From contig JAPSIJ010000003.1 in the NCBI GenBank assembly GCA_031178805.1, positions 1 to 12,379 of the forward strand: a stretch of DNA of 12,379 bases, in the 5' to 3' direction. The notes beneath the pieces were generated by a model. The model was not told where the DNA came from, made no database searches, and saw only the letters and a list, made by a program, of their open reading frames with translations. The DNA is from Cellulomonas sp. (GTDB taxonomy: Bacteria > Actinomycetota > Actinomycetes > Actinomycetales > Cellulomonadaceae). The position numbers were made by a program, and so were the translations under genes. Shown in pieces: positions 1-7,026 of the stretch (the first letter of the stretch is position 1; each line of letters starts with the position of its first letter).

Positions 1-383
1 ACATGGCGACGCTGCTCGACGACGGCCTCGGCCGGCTCGGCGCCCCGGTCGCGCTGGCCGGGGTGCTGATCGCGATGATCGTGTTCCTCCCCGAGTCGAT
101 CACCGCCGTGCGCGCGGCCCTCGCGGGCGAGGTGCAGCGGGTGAGCAACCTGTGCCACGGGGCGCTGGTGTCCACCGTCGGGCTGACCATCCCGGCCGTG
201 CTCGTGATCGGCCTGCTGACGGACCAGACGGTGGTGCTGGCGGAGTCGCCCGCCGACGCCCTGCTGCTCGGCGTCACGCTGCTGCTGTCGGTGACCACGT
301 TCGCCGCGCGGCGGGCCACCGCGGTGCACGGCGCCGTGCACCTGGCGCTGTTCGCGGTGTACGGGATCGTGCTGTTCAGCTGA
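1..383 (+). CDS. chaA: Calcium/sodium:proton antiporter, ChaA-like (3' end only)
   Basis: This is the C-terminal part of an integral membrane cation/proton exchanger of the CaCA superfamily, which exports Ca2+ or Na+/K+ in exchange for protons. The reading frame is open to the left edge, so the true start lies outside the window. The visible 126 residues hold the second-half antiporter motif, with the acidic stretch FLPESITAVRAALAGEVQRV followed by SNLCHGALVSTVGLTIPAVL. In the family such glutamates and the polar serine/threonine segment form the ion site. Three further hydrophobic helices follow (about residues 55-72, 80-97 and 105-125). The TGA stop at 381-383 overlaps the end of the opposing regulator gene by 8 bp. 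It does not appear to be linked in function to the downstream operon. The family is well supported; the ion specificity is not visible. Confidence 0.85.
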   Translation, partial: MATLLDDGLGRLGAPVALAGVLIAMIVFLPESITAVRAALAGEVQRVSNLCHGALVSTVGLTIPAVLVIGLLTDQTVVLAESPADALLLGVTLLLSVTTFAARRATAVHGAVHLALFAVYGIVLFS

Positions 384-1182
384 GGCGGGCCGGCGGTTCC
401 GGCGGCGCCTGCCGGAGGGCCGCCAGCCGGTCGCCGGCGCGCCGGGCGGCCGCCGTGACGAGCGCCGCGACCTCCGGGACGTCCTCGTCGGGGAACCGGG
501 AGTCGAGGTAGGCGACCGACAGCGAGCCCACGGCCTCCCCGCCGGCGTCCAGCACGGGCGCGGCGATGCTCGAGGAGTGCGGCACGCGCTCCGAGGAGGT
601 CGACGCCCAGCCGCGCGCGCGGATCTCGGCGAGCCGGTCGCGGATCGCCGCGGGGTCCACCACGGTCCGGGGGGTGAACCGGGGGACCGGCACCGACAGG
701 GCGAGGTCGACGTCGGCGGACGGGAGGAAGGCGAGGATGCTCAGGCCGCTGGCACCGTTCGTCAGCGCCTGGTGCTCGCCGATCCGGATGGCGATCCGGA
801 TGTGCTGGGACGACTCCACCTGGTCGACGTAGACGCGGCCGTGGCCGACGCGCGCGGCGAGGGTGGTGGTCTCGCCCGTGACCTGCGCCAGGTGCGCGAG
901 CAGCGGCGCGGTGGCCTCGACCAGCTCCGAGCGCCGTCGCGCGGACCGGCCGAGCGCCACGGCCGCGGGGCCGAGCGCGTACCGTCGGCTCGCCTCGTCG
1001 TGCCGGACCAGCCCGGTGCCGACGAGCTGCTGCAGGATCCGGTGCACGACCGCCTTGCCGAGCCCGAGCCGGCGCGCGAGGTCGGTCACGCCGAGCCAGG
1101 GCTCGTCGCCGCCCAGCGCGAGCAGCACCTGCGCCACGCGGCGGGTCGTCGACGACCGGGGGTCGGTGTCCAGCGCGTCCAC
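376..1182 (-). CDS. IclR-family transcriptional regulator
   Basis: A 268-residue protein, the usual length for IclR regulators. Residues about 12-70 form the N-terminal winged helix-turn-helix (GVTDLARRLGLGKAVVHRIL, then the wing around GLVRHDEASRRYALG). Residues about 85-255 form the GAF-like effector-binding domain, including HIRIAIRIGEHQALTNGASG and the C-terminal motif SSIAAPVLDAGGEAVGSLSV. The start is GTG at 1182, preceded on the minus strand by GAGAGGA. It is transcribed divergently from the ABC-transporter operon, and the shared 207-bp region carries two copies of an identical inverted repeat, one overlapping its own presumed promoter. That suggests autoregulation and control of the operon in response to a small ligand. 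IclR proteins can repress or activate; the sequence does not decide which. The effector is unknown, probably the transported substrate or a breakdown product. Confidence 0.9.
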   Translation of the reverse strand: MDALDTDPRSSTTRRVAQVLLALGGDEPWLGVTDLARRLGLGKAVVHRILQQLVGTGLVRHDEASRRYALGPAAVALGRSARRRSELVEATAPLLAHLAQVTGETTTLAARVGHGRVYVDQVESSQHIRIAIRIGEHQALTNGASGLSILAFLPSADVDLALSVPVPRFTPRTVVDPAAIRDRLAEIRARGWASTSSERVPHSSSIAAPVLDAGGEAVGSLSVAYLDSRFPDEDVPEVAALVTAAARRAGDRLAALRQAPPEPPARLS

Positions 1183-1201
1183 GGGGGTCCTCTCCGTCGG
1201 G

Positions 1202-1237
1202 TGCCCCGAGCGTAGCGCGGTGTTCCGGTCAACGGAA
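1202..1237 (-). promoter_or_regulatory. Candidate promoter of the IclR-family gene
   Basis: Read on the minus strand, a TACGCT -10-like hexamer (positions 1209-1214) matches the actinobacterial TANNNT pattern. A poor -35 (TTCCGT, 1232-1237) lies 17 bp upstream. The predicted transcript would start near 1202 and give a short leader before the GTG at 1182. The right part of this promoter lies inside the 1222-1238 inverted repeat, so a bound protein would cover the -35/spacer region. The assignment is inferred from short motifs only. Confidence 0.4.
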
Positions 1238-1238
1238 C
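1222..1238. promoter_or_regulatory. Operator-like inverted repeat, copy 1 (regulator-proximal)
   Basis: A perfect 6-bp inverted repeat with a 5-bp spacer, GTTCCG-GTCAA-CGGAAC. The same arms and spacing recur at 1354-1370. Spaced palindromes of this sort are typical of IclR-family operators, and this copy overlaps the presumed -35/spacer of the regulator gene. Binding by the adjacent IclR protein is inferred from the location and the repetition. Confidence 0.7.
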
Positions 1239-1261
1239 GGATCTGCCATCGCGGACGCGCC

Positions 1262-1299
1262 GCAACACGAAGTTAACGCGCCCGCAACCGCCGGGTGCG
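1262..1299 (+). promoter_or_regulatory. GlnR-like nitrogen-control box (candidate)
   Basis: Four five-base half-sites separated by exactly six bases: GCAAC (1262-1266), TTAAC (1273-1277), GCAAC (1284-1288) and a weak GTGCG (1295-1299). The first three place AC at 1265, 1276 and 1287, giving the 11-bp periodicity of the actinobacterial GlnR consensus (gTnAC-n6-GaAAC repeats). The box centre is about 45-50 bp upstream of the start point predicted from the -10 at 1310-1315, a normal place for an activator. Ureide, urea and amide uptake operons in Actinobacteria are often GlnR targets, which suits this operon. Individual half-sites are imperfect, so this is a candidate only. Confidence 0.5.
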
Positions 1300-1309
1300 G
1301 CGCGCTCCC

Positions 1310-1315
1310 TAGGTT
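1310..1315 (+). promoter_or_regulatory. -10 element of the operon promoter (candidate)
   Basis: The hexamer TAGGTT in the context CTCCCTAGGTTCG matches the TANNNT form of actinobacterial -10 boxes. No convincing -35 is visible at 17-18 bp upstream, which is common for activator-dependent promoters and fits the GlnR-like box just upstream. The predicted transcription start is near 1322, giving a leader of about 68 nt. That leader would carry a small hairpin (1327-1345, arms CGGCAGC/GCTGCCG) and the second operator copy. Confidence 0.45.
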
Positions 1316-1353
1316 CGACCCATCGACGGCAGCCCGGAGCTGCCGCCCCCTTT

Positions 1354-1370
1354 GTTCCGCTGCACGGAAC
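1354..1370. promoter_or_regulatory. Operator-like inverted repeat, copy 2 (operon-proximal)
   Basis: GTTCCG-CTGCA-CGGAAC has the same arms and spacer length as the copy at 1222-1238, while the spacer bases differ. It lies 19 bp before the GTG start of the binding-protein gene, downstream of the predicted transcription start, where bound protein could block elongation or exclude polymerase. The centre-to-centre distance between the two copies is 132 bp. The conserved arms with a diverged spacer argue for selection on protein binding. Confidence 0.7.
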
Positions 1371-1389
1371 CCAAGTCTCGGGAGTCGAC

Positions 1390-2652
1390 GTGAACCACAG
1401 GATGCACGCCTGGTCCGGCGCCGGGATCGCCGGGCTCGCCCTCACCCTCGCCGCCTGCTCCGGCTCGGCCGTCAGCGCCGCCGGCGGCGACGGCGAGGCG
1501 ACGGGCGAGTCCGTGGACGAGGTCCTCATCGGCGCGCTGCACCCGCTCACCGGGTCGAACGCCGCCGACGGCCAGCAGATGGCGAACGCCGCGCAGCTGG
1601 CGGTGGACGCGGTCAACGAGGCCGGCGGCATCGAGTCGCTCGGCGGCGCGGACCTCGTCCTGGAGGCCGCCGACACGCAGGGCACGCCGGAGACCGGCCA
1701 GAGCGAGGCCACCCGCCTGATCGAGGACGGCGCCGTCGCGCTGGTCGGCACGTTCCAGTCGGGCACCAGCGCCAACGTCGCCTCGGTGGCCGAGCGCAAC
1801 CAGGTGCCGTTCGTCATGGACGTGTCCGCGCTCGACGAGATCCTCGAGCAGGGCTACGAGTACTCGTTCCGGCTGCAGCCGAACGCCAGCCTGATGGGGG
1901 AGCAGGGCGCCGCGGCGCTCGCGGCCCTGGCCGAGGACTCCGGCACGCCGGTCGACCAGGTCGCCTTCCTGTACGAGCAGGGCAACTACGGCGCCGCGGT
2001 GTACGAGGGCTTCCAGGCCGCGGCGGACGAGGCCGGCATCACGGTCGACCCGGTGATCTCGTACGACGCCACCGCGGTCAGCGACATGACCACCCAGATC
2101 AGCCAGGTCGCCGCGTCCGGCGCCGACGTCCTGGCCGTCGCCGGCTACTACCGCGACAGCCTGCTGGCCGCGCAGGCCGTCGACACGGTGCAGCCGGACC
2201 TGCAGGCGGTGTTCGGCGTGGCGAACGGGGCGTACGACCAGCCCGCGTTCGTGACCGACGCCCCCGGCGGCGGCGAGGGCTACTTCGACGCGAACTACCA
2301 CTGGGACGTCACGAACCCGGACGCGGTCGCGCTCGCCGAGCTGTACGAGGAGACCTACGGCGAGCCCATCCGCACCTCGGCCGTCCTCACCTACGACGCC
2401 GTGATGGTCGTCGCCCGGGCGATCGAGGAGGCCGGCTCCACCGACCCGGCGGCGATCCGCGACGCGATCGCGGAGACCGACTACGAGCCGCTGGTGGTCT
2501 CCGAGGGACCCGTGCAGTTCGACGAGACCGGGCAGAACACCAACGCCGGCATCGTGGTGATGCAGGTGCAGGACGCCGCGATCACGCAGGTGTTCCCGAA
2601 CGAGCTGGCCGAGGCCGAGTACCGCTTCCCGGCGGGCCCCGCCGCCCCCTGA
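1390..2652 (+). CDS. ABC transporter substrate-binding lipoprotein, branched-chain amino acid/urea type
   Basis: The extracytoplasmic receptor of the importer encoded by the next four genes. It is 420 residues long, as expected for the Peripla_BP_6 (LivJ/UrtA/AmiC-like) family. A lipoprotein signal is clear: a short N-terminus, a hydrophobic stretch to residue 20, then lipobox LAAC with the acylated Cys23. The mature part begins with the family hallmark IGALHPLTGSNAADGQQM and continues with NEAGGIESLGG, LVGTFQSGTS and a late TYDAVMVVARAIEEAG segment. The start is GTG at 1390, five bases after GGGAG, in a position that fits the signal peptide. Binding proteins of this family take amino acids, amides, urea, ureides or aromatic acids. 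The neighbouring hydrolases suggest an amide- or imide-containing ligand, but the binding residues cannot be read reliably. Confidence 0.9.
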   Translation: MNHRMHAWSGAGIAGLALTLAACSGSAVSAAGGDGEATGESVDEVLIGALHPLTGSNAADGQQMANAAQLAVDAVNEAGGIESLGGADLVLEAADTQGTPETGQSEATRLIEDGAVALVGTFQSGTSANVASVAERNQVPFVMDVSALDEILEQGYEYSFRLQPNASLMGEQGAAALAALAEDSGTPVDQVAFLYEQGNYGAAVYEGFQAAADEAGITVDPVISYDATAVSDMTTQISQVAASGADVLAVAGYYRDSLLAAQAVDTVQPDLQAVFGVANGAYDQPAFVTDAPGGGEGYFDANYHWDVTNPDAVALAELYEETYGEPIRTSAVLTYDAVMVVARAIEEAGSTDPAAIRDAIAETDYEPLVVSEGPVQFDETGQNTNAGIVVMQVQDAAITQVFPNELAEAEYRFPAGPAAP

Positions 2653-2657
2653 CCGGC

Positions 2658-2696
2658 CGGCGGGCCCGGGAGCGCCGTCTCGCCCCGGGCCCGCCG
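2658..2696 (+). terminator. Strong intra-operon hairpin after the binding-protein gene
   Basis: A perfect 13-bp GC-only stem (2658-2670 pairs with 2684-2696) closes a 13-nt loop, starting six bases after the stop codon. No T-run follows. Such hairpins after the first gene of ABC importer operons often protect the upstream message or partly stop transcription, so that the receptor is made in excess over the membrane parts. That role is inferred here; the structure itself is plain in the sequence. Confidence 0.6.
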
Positions 2697-2722
2697 CCCG
2701 CCCCAGGCCCGCCGCCCGCCCC
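2688..2722 (+). repeat. Tandem 17-bp direct repeat
   Basis: GGCCCGCCGCCCGCCCC occurs at 2688-2704 and again at 2706-2722, separated by a single A. The first copy overlaps the right arm of the preceding hairpin, so the second copy could offer an alternative pairing partner for the left arm. It lies in the 98-bp gap between the binding-protein and first permease genes. It may be simple slippage in a GC-rich spacer. Confidence 0.75.
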
Positions 2723-2750
2723 GGACCACCCCCCCGACCGAGGGAGCCCC

Positions 2751-3755
2751 ATGACCACCACGCTGCCCGCGACGGACACGTCGCCCCCGGGCGCGCGCAC
2801 CGCCCCCAGGCTGTCCGAGAAGTCCCGCGTCCTGCTCGTCACGGGCGCCGTCCTGCTGGTGGTCGCCGTGGTCGCCGGCCTGCGCGCCGGGTCCGGCGCG
2901 GTACTGACCCAGGCGCTGGTCACCGGCGTGCTGACCGGCGGCATCTACAGCCTGGTCGCGATGGGCCTCACGCTCATCTACGGCGTGCTGCACATCATCA
3001 ACTTCGCGAACGGCTCGCTGGTCGCCCTCGCGCTCTACCTCACGCTGATCTGCGTCCAGGACCTCGGGATGCACCCGTACGTCGCGCTGGTCGTGGTGAT
3101 GCCGGCGATGTTCGCGCTCGGCGCGCTGCTGCAGGCGACGCTGCTGAACCCCGTGATGAAGGCCCCGATCCAGATCCAGCTGCTCATCACGATCGGCCTG
3201 GCGCTGGCGATCGAGAACGGCCTGCTGCTGGCGTTCGGGCCCAACCCGCGCTCGGTGGCGCTGCCCGGCAACACCGGCGTGCAGGTCCTCGGTGCCACGG
3301 TCGAGCTGTCCCGGATCTGGGCGTTCGCCGGCGCGCTGGTGATCGTCGCGCTGCTCGCCCTGCTGCTGCAGCGCACCCGGGTCGGCACCGAGATCCGCGC
3401 GGTCGCCGCCAACCCGGAGGGCGCCCGCCTGGTCGGCATCGACATCCGGTGGATCTACGTCCTCACGTTCGGGCTCGGCGCGATGGCCGCCGGCGCCGCG
3501 GGTGTCCTGGTGTCGCCGTTCACCACGATCGAGCCGACCACCGGCGCGGTGTTCAACCTGACCGCCTTCGTCGTGGTCGTGCTCGGCGGCATGGGCAACG
3601 TGCCCGGGGCGCTCGTCGGCGGGCTGGTCGTCGGCCTGACCGAGCAGCTCGCCGGCCTGATCCTGCCGACCCAGAGCCCGCTGCTGGCCGTGTTCGTCGT
3701 CTTCCTCGTGGTGCTGTTCGTCCGGCCCCGCGGCGTCTTCGGGAGGTCCGCATGA
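2751..3755 (+). CDS. ABC transporter permease, LivH-like
   Basis: An inner-membrane channel subunit of the branched-chain amino acid transporter class. It is 334 residues, slightly long for LivH because of a roughly 25-residue polar N-terminal extension rich in Thr and Pro. The LivH signature GIYSLVAMGLTLIYGVLHIINFANG follows the second hydrophobic segment (about residues 60-85). About eight membrane helices can be drawn. The cytoplasmic loop that contacts the ATPases is visible at about 212-231 (GTEIRAVAANPEGARLVGID), followed by the family motif VVVLGGMGNVPGALVGGLVVG. The ATG start at 2751 has GAGGGAG upstream. Its stop overlaps the start of the next permease (ATGA). It is expected to pair with that permease as a heterodimer. 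Confidence 0.92.
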   Translation: MTTTLPATDTSPPGARTAPRLSEKSRVLLVTGAVLLVVAVVAGLRAGSGAVLTQALVTGVLTGGIYSLVAMGLTLIYGVLHIINFANGSLVALALYLTLICVQDLGMHPYVALVVVMPAMFALGALLQATLLNPVMKAPIQIQLLITIGLALAIENGLLLAFGPNPRSVALPGNTGVQVLGATVELSRIWAFAGALVIVALLALLLQRTRVGTEIRAVAANPEGARLVGIDIRWIYVLTFGLGAMAAGAAGVLVSPFTTIEPTTGAVFNLTAFVVVVLGGMGNVPGALVGGLVVGLTEQLAGLILPTQSPLLAVFVVFLVVLFVRPRGVFGRSA

Positions 3756-4819
3756 CCGCCACCGCGCCCTCGACCCGCTCGACCTCCACGACGACCGCCC
3801 TCACCGGGCAGCCGGCCCCCGCGCCGCGCGTCCGCGGCGCGCTCGACTACGCGCTGGTCCTCGGCGTCCTGGTCGTGGGCGCCGCCCTCCCGTTCGTCAT
3901 GACCACCTCGCAGATGGCGATCGCCAACCGGGTGCTCATCTTCGCCATCATGGGCGTCGGCTGGAACGTGATGGCCGGGTTCGGCGGGATGTTCTCGTTC
4001 GGCCACGCCGCGTACTTCGGCATCGGCGCGTACGCCACCGCCTACACCGTCGTCACCCTGGGCCTCAGCCCGTGGGTGGGGCTGCTGATCGGCATGGTGC
4101 TCGCCGCCGCGGCCGGCGTCGGCATCTCGTACCTGGCGCTGCGGTACAAGCTCACCGGCGCCTACTACACGATGTCCACGTTCGCGTTCGCGGAGGCGCT
4201 GCGGCTGTTCGTGCAGGGCTCCGAGCCGCTGCGCCGCACCGTCGGGTTCTCGGTCCCGGTGCAGCAGGGCAGCTCGTTCGCCGGGTTCCAGTTCCCGGCG
4301 GGGTCGCCCTGGTACTGGTGGATCGGCGTCGTCCTGCTGGCGATCTGCCTGCTCGTCACGATCCTGTTCGTGCACAGCCGGCCCGGCCGGTTCACGCTGG
4401 CGGTCCGCGACGACGACGTGGCCGCGGCCGCGCTCGGCATCGACGTGCTGCGGCACAAGCTGGTGGCCGTGGCGATCTCCGCCGCGATCACGTCCGTCGC
4501 CGGCATGTTCTACGTGCAGTACTACATGTTCGTCGACCCCTCGATCGCGTTCGGGGCGCACACCTCGAACGACGCGATCATCACCGCGGTCGTCGGCGGC
4601 ACCGGCACCGTCTGGGGCCCGGTCGTGGGCGCGGTCATCATGGCGCCGCTGTCCGACCTGGTCGCCGGGTTCCTGCGCAACCCGCCGCCGGCGCTCGACT
4701 GGCTGGCCGGTCAGAGCGGGCTCGACATCATCGTCTACGCCGTCATCCTGATCCTCGTCGTGACGCTGCTGCCCAAGGGCATCGTCGGCACGATCGCCGC
4801 CCGCAGGAGGAAGCAGTGA
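3752..4819 (+). CDS. ABC transporter permease, LivM-like
   Basis: The second membrane subunit, 355 residues. A polar N-terminus of about 30 residues is followed by about nine to ten hydrophobic segments. Family landmarks are GVGWNVMAGFGGMFSFGHAAYFGIGAY (about residues 67-95), the ATPase-contact loop AVRDDDVAAAALGIDVLRHK, and the late GGTGTVWGPVVGAVIMAPLS. The start is ATG at 3752, with GGGAGG at 3741-3746 inside the previous gene. The ATGA overlap with the LivH-like gene indicates translational coupling. An in-frame extension upstream to 3449 exists but would cover most of the previous gene's 3' end and lacks family sequence, so it was not used. Confidence 0.92.
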   Translation: MTATAPSTRSTSTTTALTGQPAPAPRVRGALDYALVLGVLVVGAALPFVMTTSQMAIANRVLIFAIMGVGWNVMAGFGGMFSFGHAAYFGIGAYATAYTVVTLGLSPWVGLLIGMVLAAAAGVGISYLALRYKLTGAYYTMSTFAFAEALRLFVQGSEPLRRTVGFSVPVQQGSSFAGFQFPAGSPWYWWIGVVLLAICLLVTILFVHSRPGRFTLAVRDDDVAAAALGIDVLRHKLVAVAISAAITSVAGMFYVQYYMFVDPSIAFGAHTSNDAIITAVVGGTGTVWGPVVGAVIMAPLSDLVAGFLRNPPPALDWLAGQSGLDIIVYAVILILVVTLLPKGIVGTIAARRRKQ

Positions 4820-5544
4820 CCGTCCTCGAGGCCACGGCCGTCACCAAGTCGTTCCGCGGGCTGCAGGCCCTGCGCGGCGTCGACATCAGCGTCGAGGAGG
4901 GGCAGATCCTCGGCATCATCGGCGCCAACGGCGCCGGCAAGACCACGCTGTTCAACTGCATCACCGGGGCGTTCGCCCCGACGTCCGGACGGGTCACGCT
5001 CGACGGGGAGGACGTCACCGGCCTGCCGGCGCACCAGCTGGCCCGGCGCGGGATGGTGCGGACGTTCCAGCTCATGCGGCCGTTCGCGACGATGTCCGTC
5101 CTCGAGAACGTCGAGATCGCGGCGATGAGCCGCGGCGCCCGCGGGGCCGACGTCCGCCGCGAGGCCGCCCGCGCCGTCGAGCGCACCGGCCTCGCCGAGT
5201 GGGCCGGCCGCCGGTCGGGCTCCCTGCCCGCCGGCATGCAGAAGCGGCTGGAGCTGGCGCGGGCCCTGGCGATGCGCCCGCGGGTGCTGCTGCTGGACGA
5301 GGTGCTCGCCGGGCTCGTGCCCGCCGAGCGGGCGCCCGTGCTCGACCTGCTCGAGGACCTCCGCCGTCAGGAGGGCACCACGATGGTGTTCATCGAGCAC
5401 ATCATGGCCGCCGTCCGCCGGCTGTCCGACCACGTCGTGATGATGGACCAGGGCGCCGTGCTGGCCCGCGGGGACGCGGAGTCGGTGCTGTCCGACCCGA
5501 AGGTCGTCGAGGCGTACCTGGGGAAGGAGACCCGCAGTGCCTGA
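4816..5544 (+). CDS. ABC transporter ATP-binding protein, LivG-like
   Basis: A cytoplasmic ATPase subunit of 242 residues that drives import. Walker A is GANGAGKT (36-43), the Q-loop region is VRTFQLMRPF, Walker B ends LLLDE (Glu162), and the switch histidine is His195 in FIEHIM. The ABC signature is unusual: LPAGMQKRLE (137-146) in place of the typical LSGGQ or LPYGQQRRLE. The D-loop region reads DEVLAGL rather than DEPAAGL; such V-for-P variants occur in the LivG group. The GTG start at 4816 has AGGAGG five bases before it and overlaps the preceding stop (GTGA). It is expected to form a heterodimer with the next gene's product. The catalytic residues look intact. Confidence 0.92.
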   Translation: MTVLEATAVTKSFRGLQALRGVDISVEEGQILGIIGANGAGKTTLFNCITGAFAPTSGRVTLDGEDVTGLPAHQLARRGMVRTFQLMRPFATMSVLENVEIAAMSRGARGADVRREAARAVERTGLAEWAGRRSGSLPAGMQKRLELARALAMRPRVLLLDEVLAGLVPAERAPVLDLLEDLRRQEGTTMVFIEHIMAAVRRLSDHVVMMDQGAVLARGDAESVLSDPKVVEAYLGKETRSA

Positions 5545-6247
5545 ACCGATGCTCGAGCTGACCGGCGTCCGCAGCGGCTACCACGGGCTGGAGATCCTGC
5601 ACGGGGTCGACCTGACCGTCGGCGTCGCCGAGGTGGTCGCGCTCGTGGGCGCCAACGGCGCCGGCAAGTCCACCACCCTGAAGAGCGCCGTCGGCGAGAT
5701 CAAGCTGCAGGGCGGCTCCGTGACGTACCGGGGCGAGCGGGTCGGCCACGGCCGCTCGCACGAGCTGGCCCGCCGCGGGCTCATGCTCGTGCCCGAGCAC
5801 CGCGCGCTGTTCGGCTCGCTGACCGTCGAGGAGAACCTGGCGATGGGCTCGCGGGCCCGGCTCGGCCGCCCGGGGTTCGACAAGGAGTGGGTGCTCGACC
5901 TGTTCCCGATCCTGCGGGAGCGGCGCACCCAGCTCGCGGAGACCATGTCCGGCGGCCAGCAGCAGATGCTCGCCATCGCGCGGGCGCTGATGGGCGCCCC
6001 GGAGCTGCTGCTGCTCGACGAGCCGTCGACCGGGCTGTCGCCGAAGCTGACCGCCGACGTGTTCGGCGCCGTCGAGGCGATCCGCGAGCGCGGGGTGAGC
6101 ATCCTCATCGTCGAGCAGAACGCCTCGCACGTCCTGGAGTTCGCCGACCGCGCCTACGTCATGGAGTCCGGCTCGGTCGTGCTCGACGGCACCGGCGCCG
6201 AGCTCGTGGCGGACGCCCGCGTGAAGGCGGCGTACCTCGGCGGCTGA
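5537..6247 (+). CDS. ABC transporter ATP-binding protein, LivF-like
   Basis: The second cytoplasmic ATPase, 236 residues, typical of LivF. Walker A is GANGAGKS (38-45), the signature is the standard SGGQQ (138-142), and Walker B is LLLLDEPSTGLSP (157-169). The segment IVEQNASHVLEFADRAYVME has the VEQN form usual in LivF. The start is GTG at 5537, overlapping the previous gene by 8 bp, with GGAAGGAGA upstream. An in-frame ATG at 5549 is less well placed relative to that ribosome site. It completes a five-part importer. A 104-bp gap then separates the transporter from the catabolic genes, with no clear promoter or third copy of the GTTCCG palindrome in it. Confidence 0.93.
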   Translation: MPEPMLELTGVRSGYHGLEILHGVDLTVGVAEVVALVGANGAGKSTTLKSAVGEIKLQGGSVTYRGERVGHGRSHELARRGLMLVPEHRALFGSLTVEENLAMGSRARLGRPGFDKEWVLDLFPILRERRTQLAETMSGGQQQMLAIARALMGAPELLLLDEPSTGLSPKLTADVFGAVEAIRERGVSILIVEQNASHVLEFADRAYVMESGSVVLDGTGAELVADARVKAAYLGG

Positions 6248-6351
6248 CCGACCCCGCCCTGTCCCAGACCACCGTCGTGGCGCACCGCCCCGACGGGAGG
6301 AGGCCGCGCGCGCCCGGCGCCGCACCCCCTCCGCCGTACGAGAGGAATGAC

Positions 6352-7026
6352 ATGACCGACTGGAACGACGAGGTCGAGCGGGTCCGCCGGCTGCGGGCCG
6401 ACCGGACGAAGGTCGGGCACGGCGAGCGCCCCGCGGTGGTGGTGGTCGACTTCCAGCGCGCGTTCACCGAGCACGAGCACATCGGCCCGGAGACCGCCGT
6501 GACCCTGGGCCACGCGCAGACGCTGCTCGAGGCGGCCCGCGCCGCCGGCGTCCCCGTGATCTACCTGGTGATGGTGCTGGACGACCTGGACGACCGGATG
6601 CTCGCCCAGCGGGTGCGGTCCTCGCTCACCGAGCGCTGCCGCCGCGGCGACCCGTGGACCGAGATCAGCAGCGCCGTGCCGGCCGCGCCGACCGACCACA
6701 TCGTGGAGAAGACCGTCGCGTCGGGGTTCTACCGGACCCGGCTGGACGACCTGCTGGCGGAGCTGGACGTCGACGAGCTGGTGGTCATCGGCACGTCCAC
6801 CAGCGGCTGCGTCCGCGCGACCGTCGTGGACGCCGCCTACCGGTCCTTCCGGGTCAGCGTGGTCGAGGAGTGCTGCGACGACTTCCGGGTGCTGTCCCGC
6901 GAGGCGAGCCTGTGGGACATGCAGGACCGGTTCGGCGACGTCGTGTCGCTCGAGCACATGCTCGGCCGGTTCGCGGAGCTGGGGGCGCGGGCGCAGACGG
7001 CGCCCGACGCCGAGGTGGTGCGGTGA
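6352..7026 (+). CDS. Isochorismatase-fold cysteine amidohydrolase (N-carbamoylsarcosine/maleamate amidase type)
   Basis: A 224-residue cytoplasmic hydrolase with the complete catalytic triad of the family: Asp33 in VVVVDFQRAFT, Lys120 in VEKTVASGFYRT and Cys153 in TSTSGCVRATVVDA. The STSGCVRAT form and the ending SLWDMQDRFGDVV match the N-carbamoylsarcosine amidase/maleamate amidase/ureidoacrylate amidase branch rather than true isochorismatases or nicotinamidases. Such enzymes hydrolyse a terminal amide or carbamoyl group and release ammonia. The ATG start at 6352 has AGAGGA a few bases before it. Its stop overlaps the next start (GTGA), so it is translated with the PuuE-like genes. In context it probably cleaves the half-amide or carbamoyl acid produced by ring opening. 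The exact substrate cannot be read from the sequence. Confidence 0.85.
   Translation: MTDWNDEVERVRRLRADRTKVGHGERPAVVVVDFQRAFTEHEHIGPETAVTLGHAQTLLEAARAAGVPVIYLVMVLDDLDDRMLAQRVRSSLTERCRRGDPWTEISSAVPAAPTDHIVEKTVASGFYRTRLDDLLAELDVDELVVIGTSTSGCVRATVVDAAYRSFRVSVVEECCDDFRVLSREASLWDMQDRFGDVVSLEHMLGRFAELGARAQTAPDAEVVR

Noticed and set aside
1309..2301. 330-codon minus-strand open frame
   Set aside because: It lies opposite the binding-protein gene and the operon promoter, and is rich in G, R, H and V without any family motif.
2688..2722. Start of a CRISPR-like or longer repeat array
   Set aside because: There are only two copies of a GC-rich 17-mer with a one-base gap; there is no spacer structure.
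3449..3751. Upstream in-frame extension of the LivM-like permease
   Set aside because: The added 101 residues are Arg-rich and overlap the LivH-like gene in another frame. The ATG at 3752 has a good ribosome site and yields the normal family N-terminus.
6248..6351. Possible internal promoter between the transporter and hydrolase genes
   Set aside because: No TANNNT with a fitting -35 and no further GTTCCG-N5-CGGAAC copy could be found, so the genes were kept in one operon.
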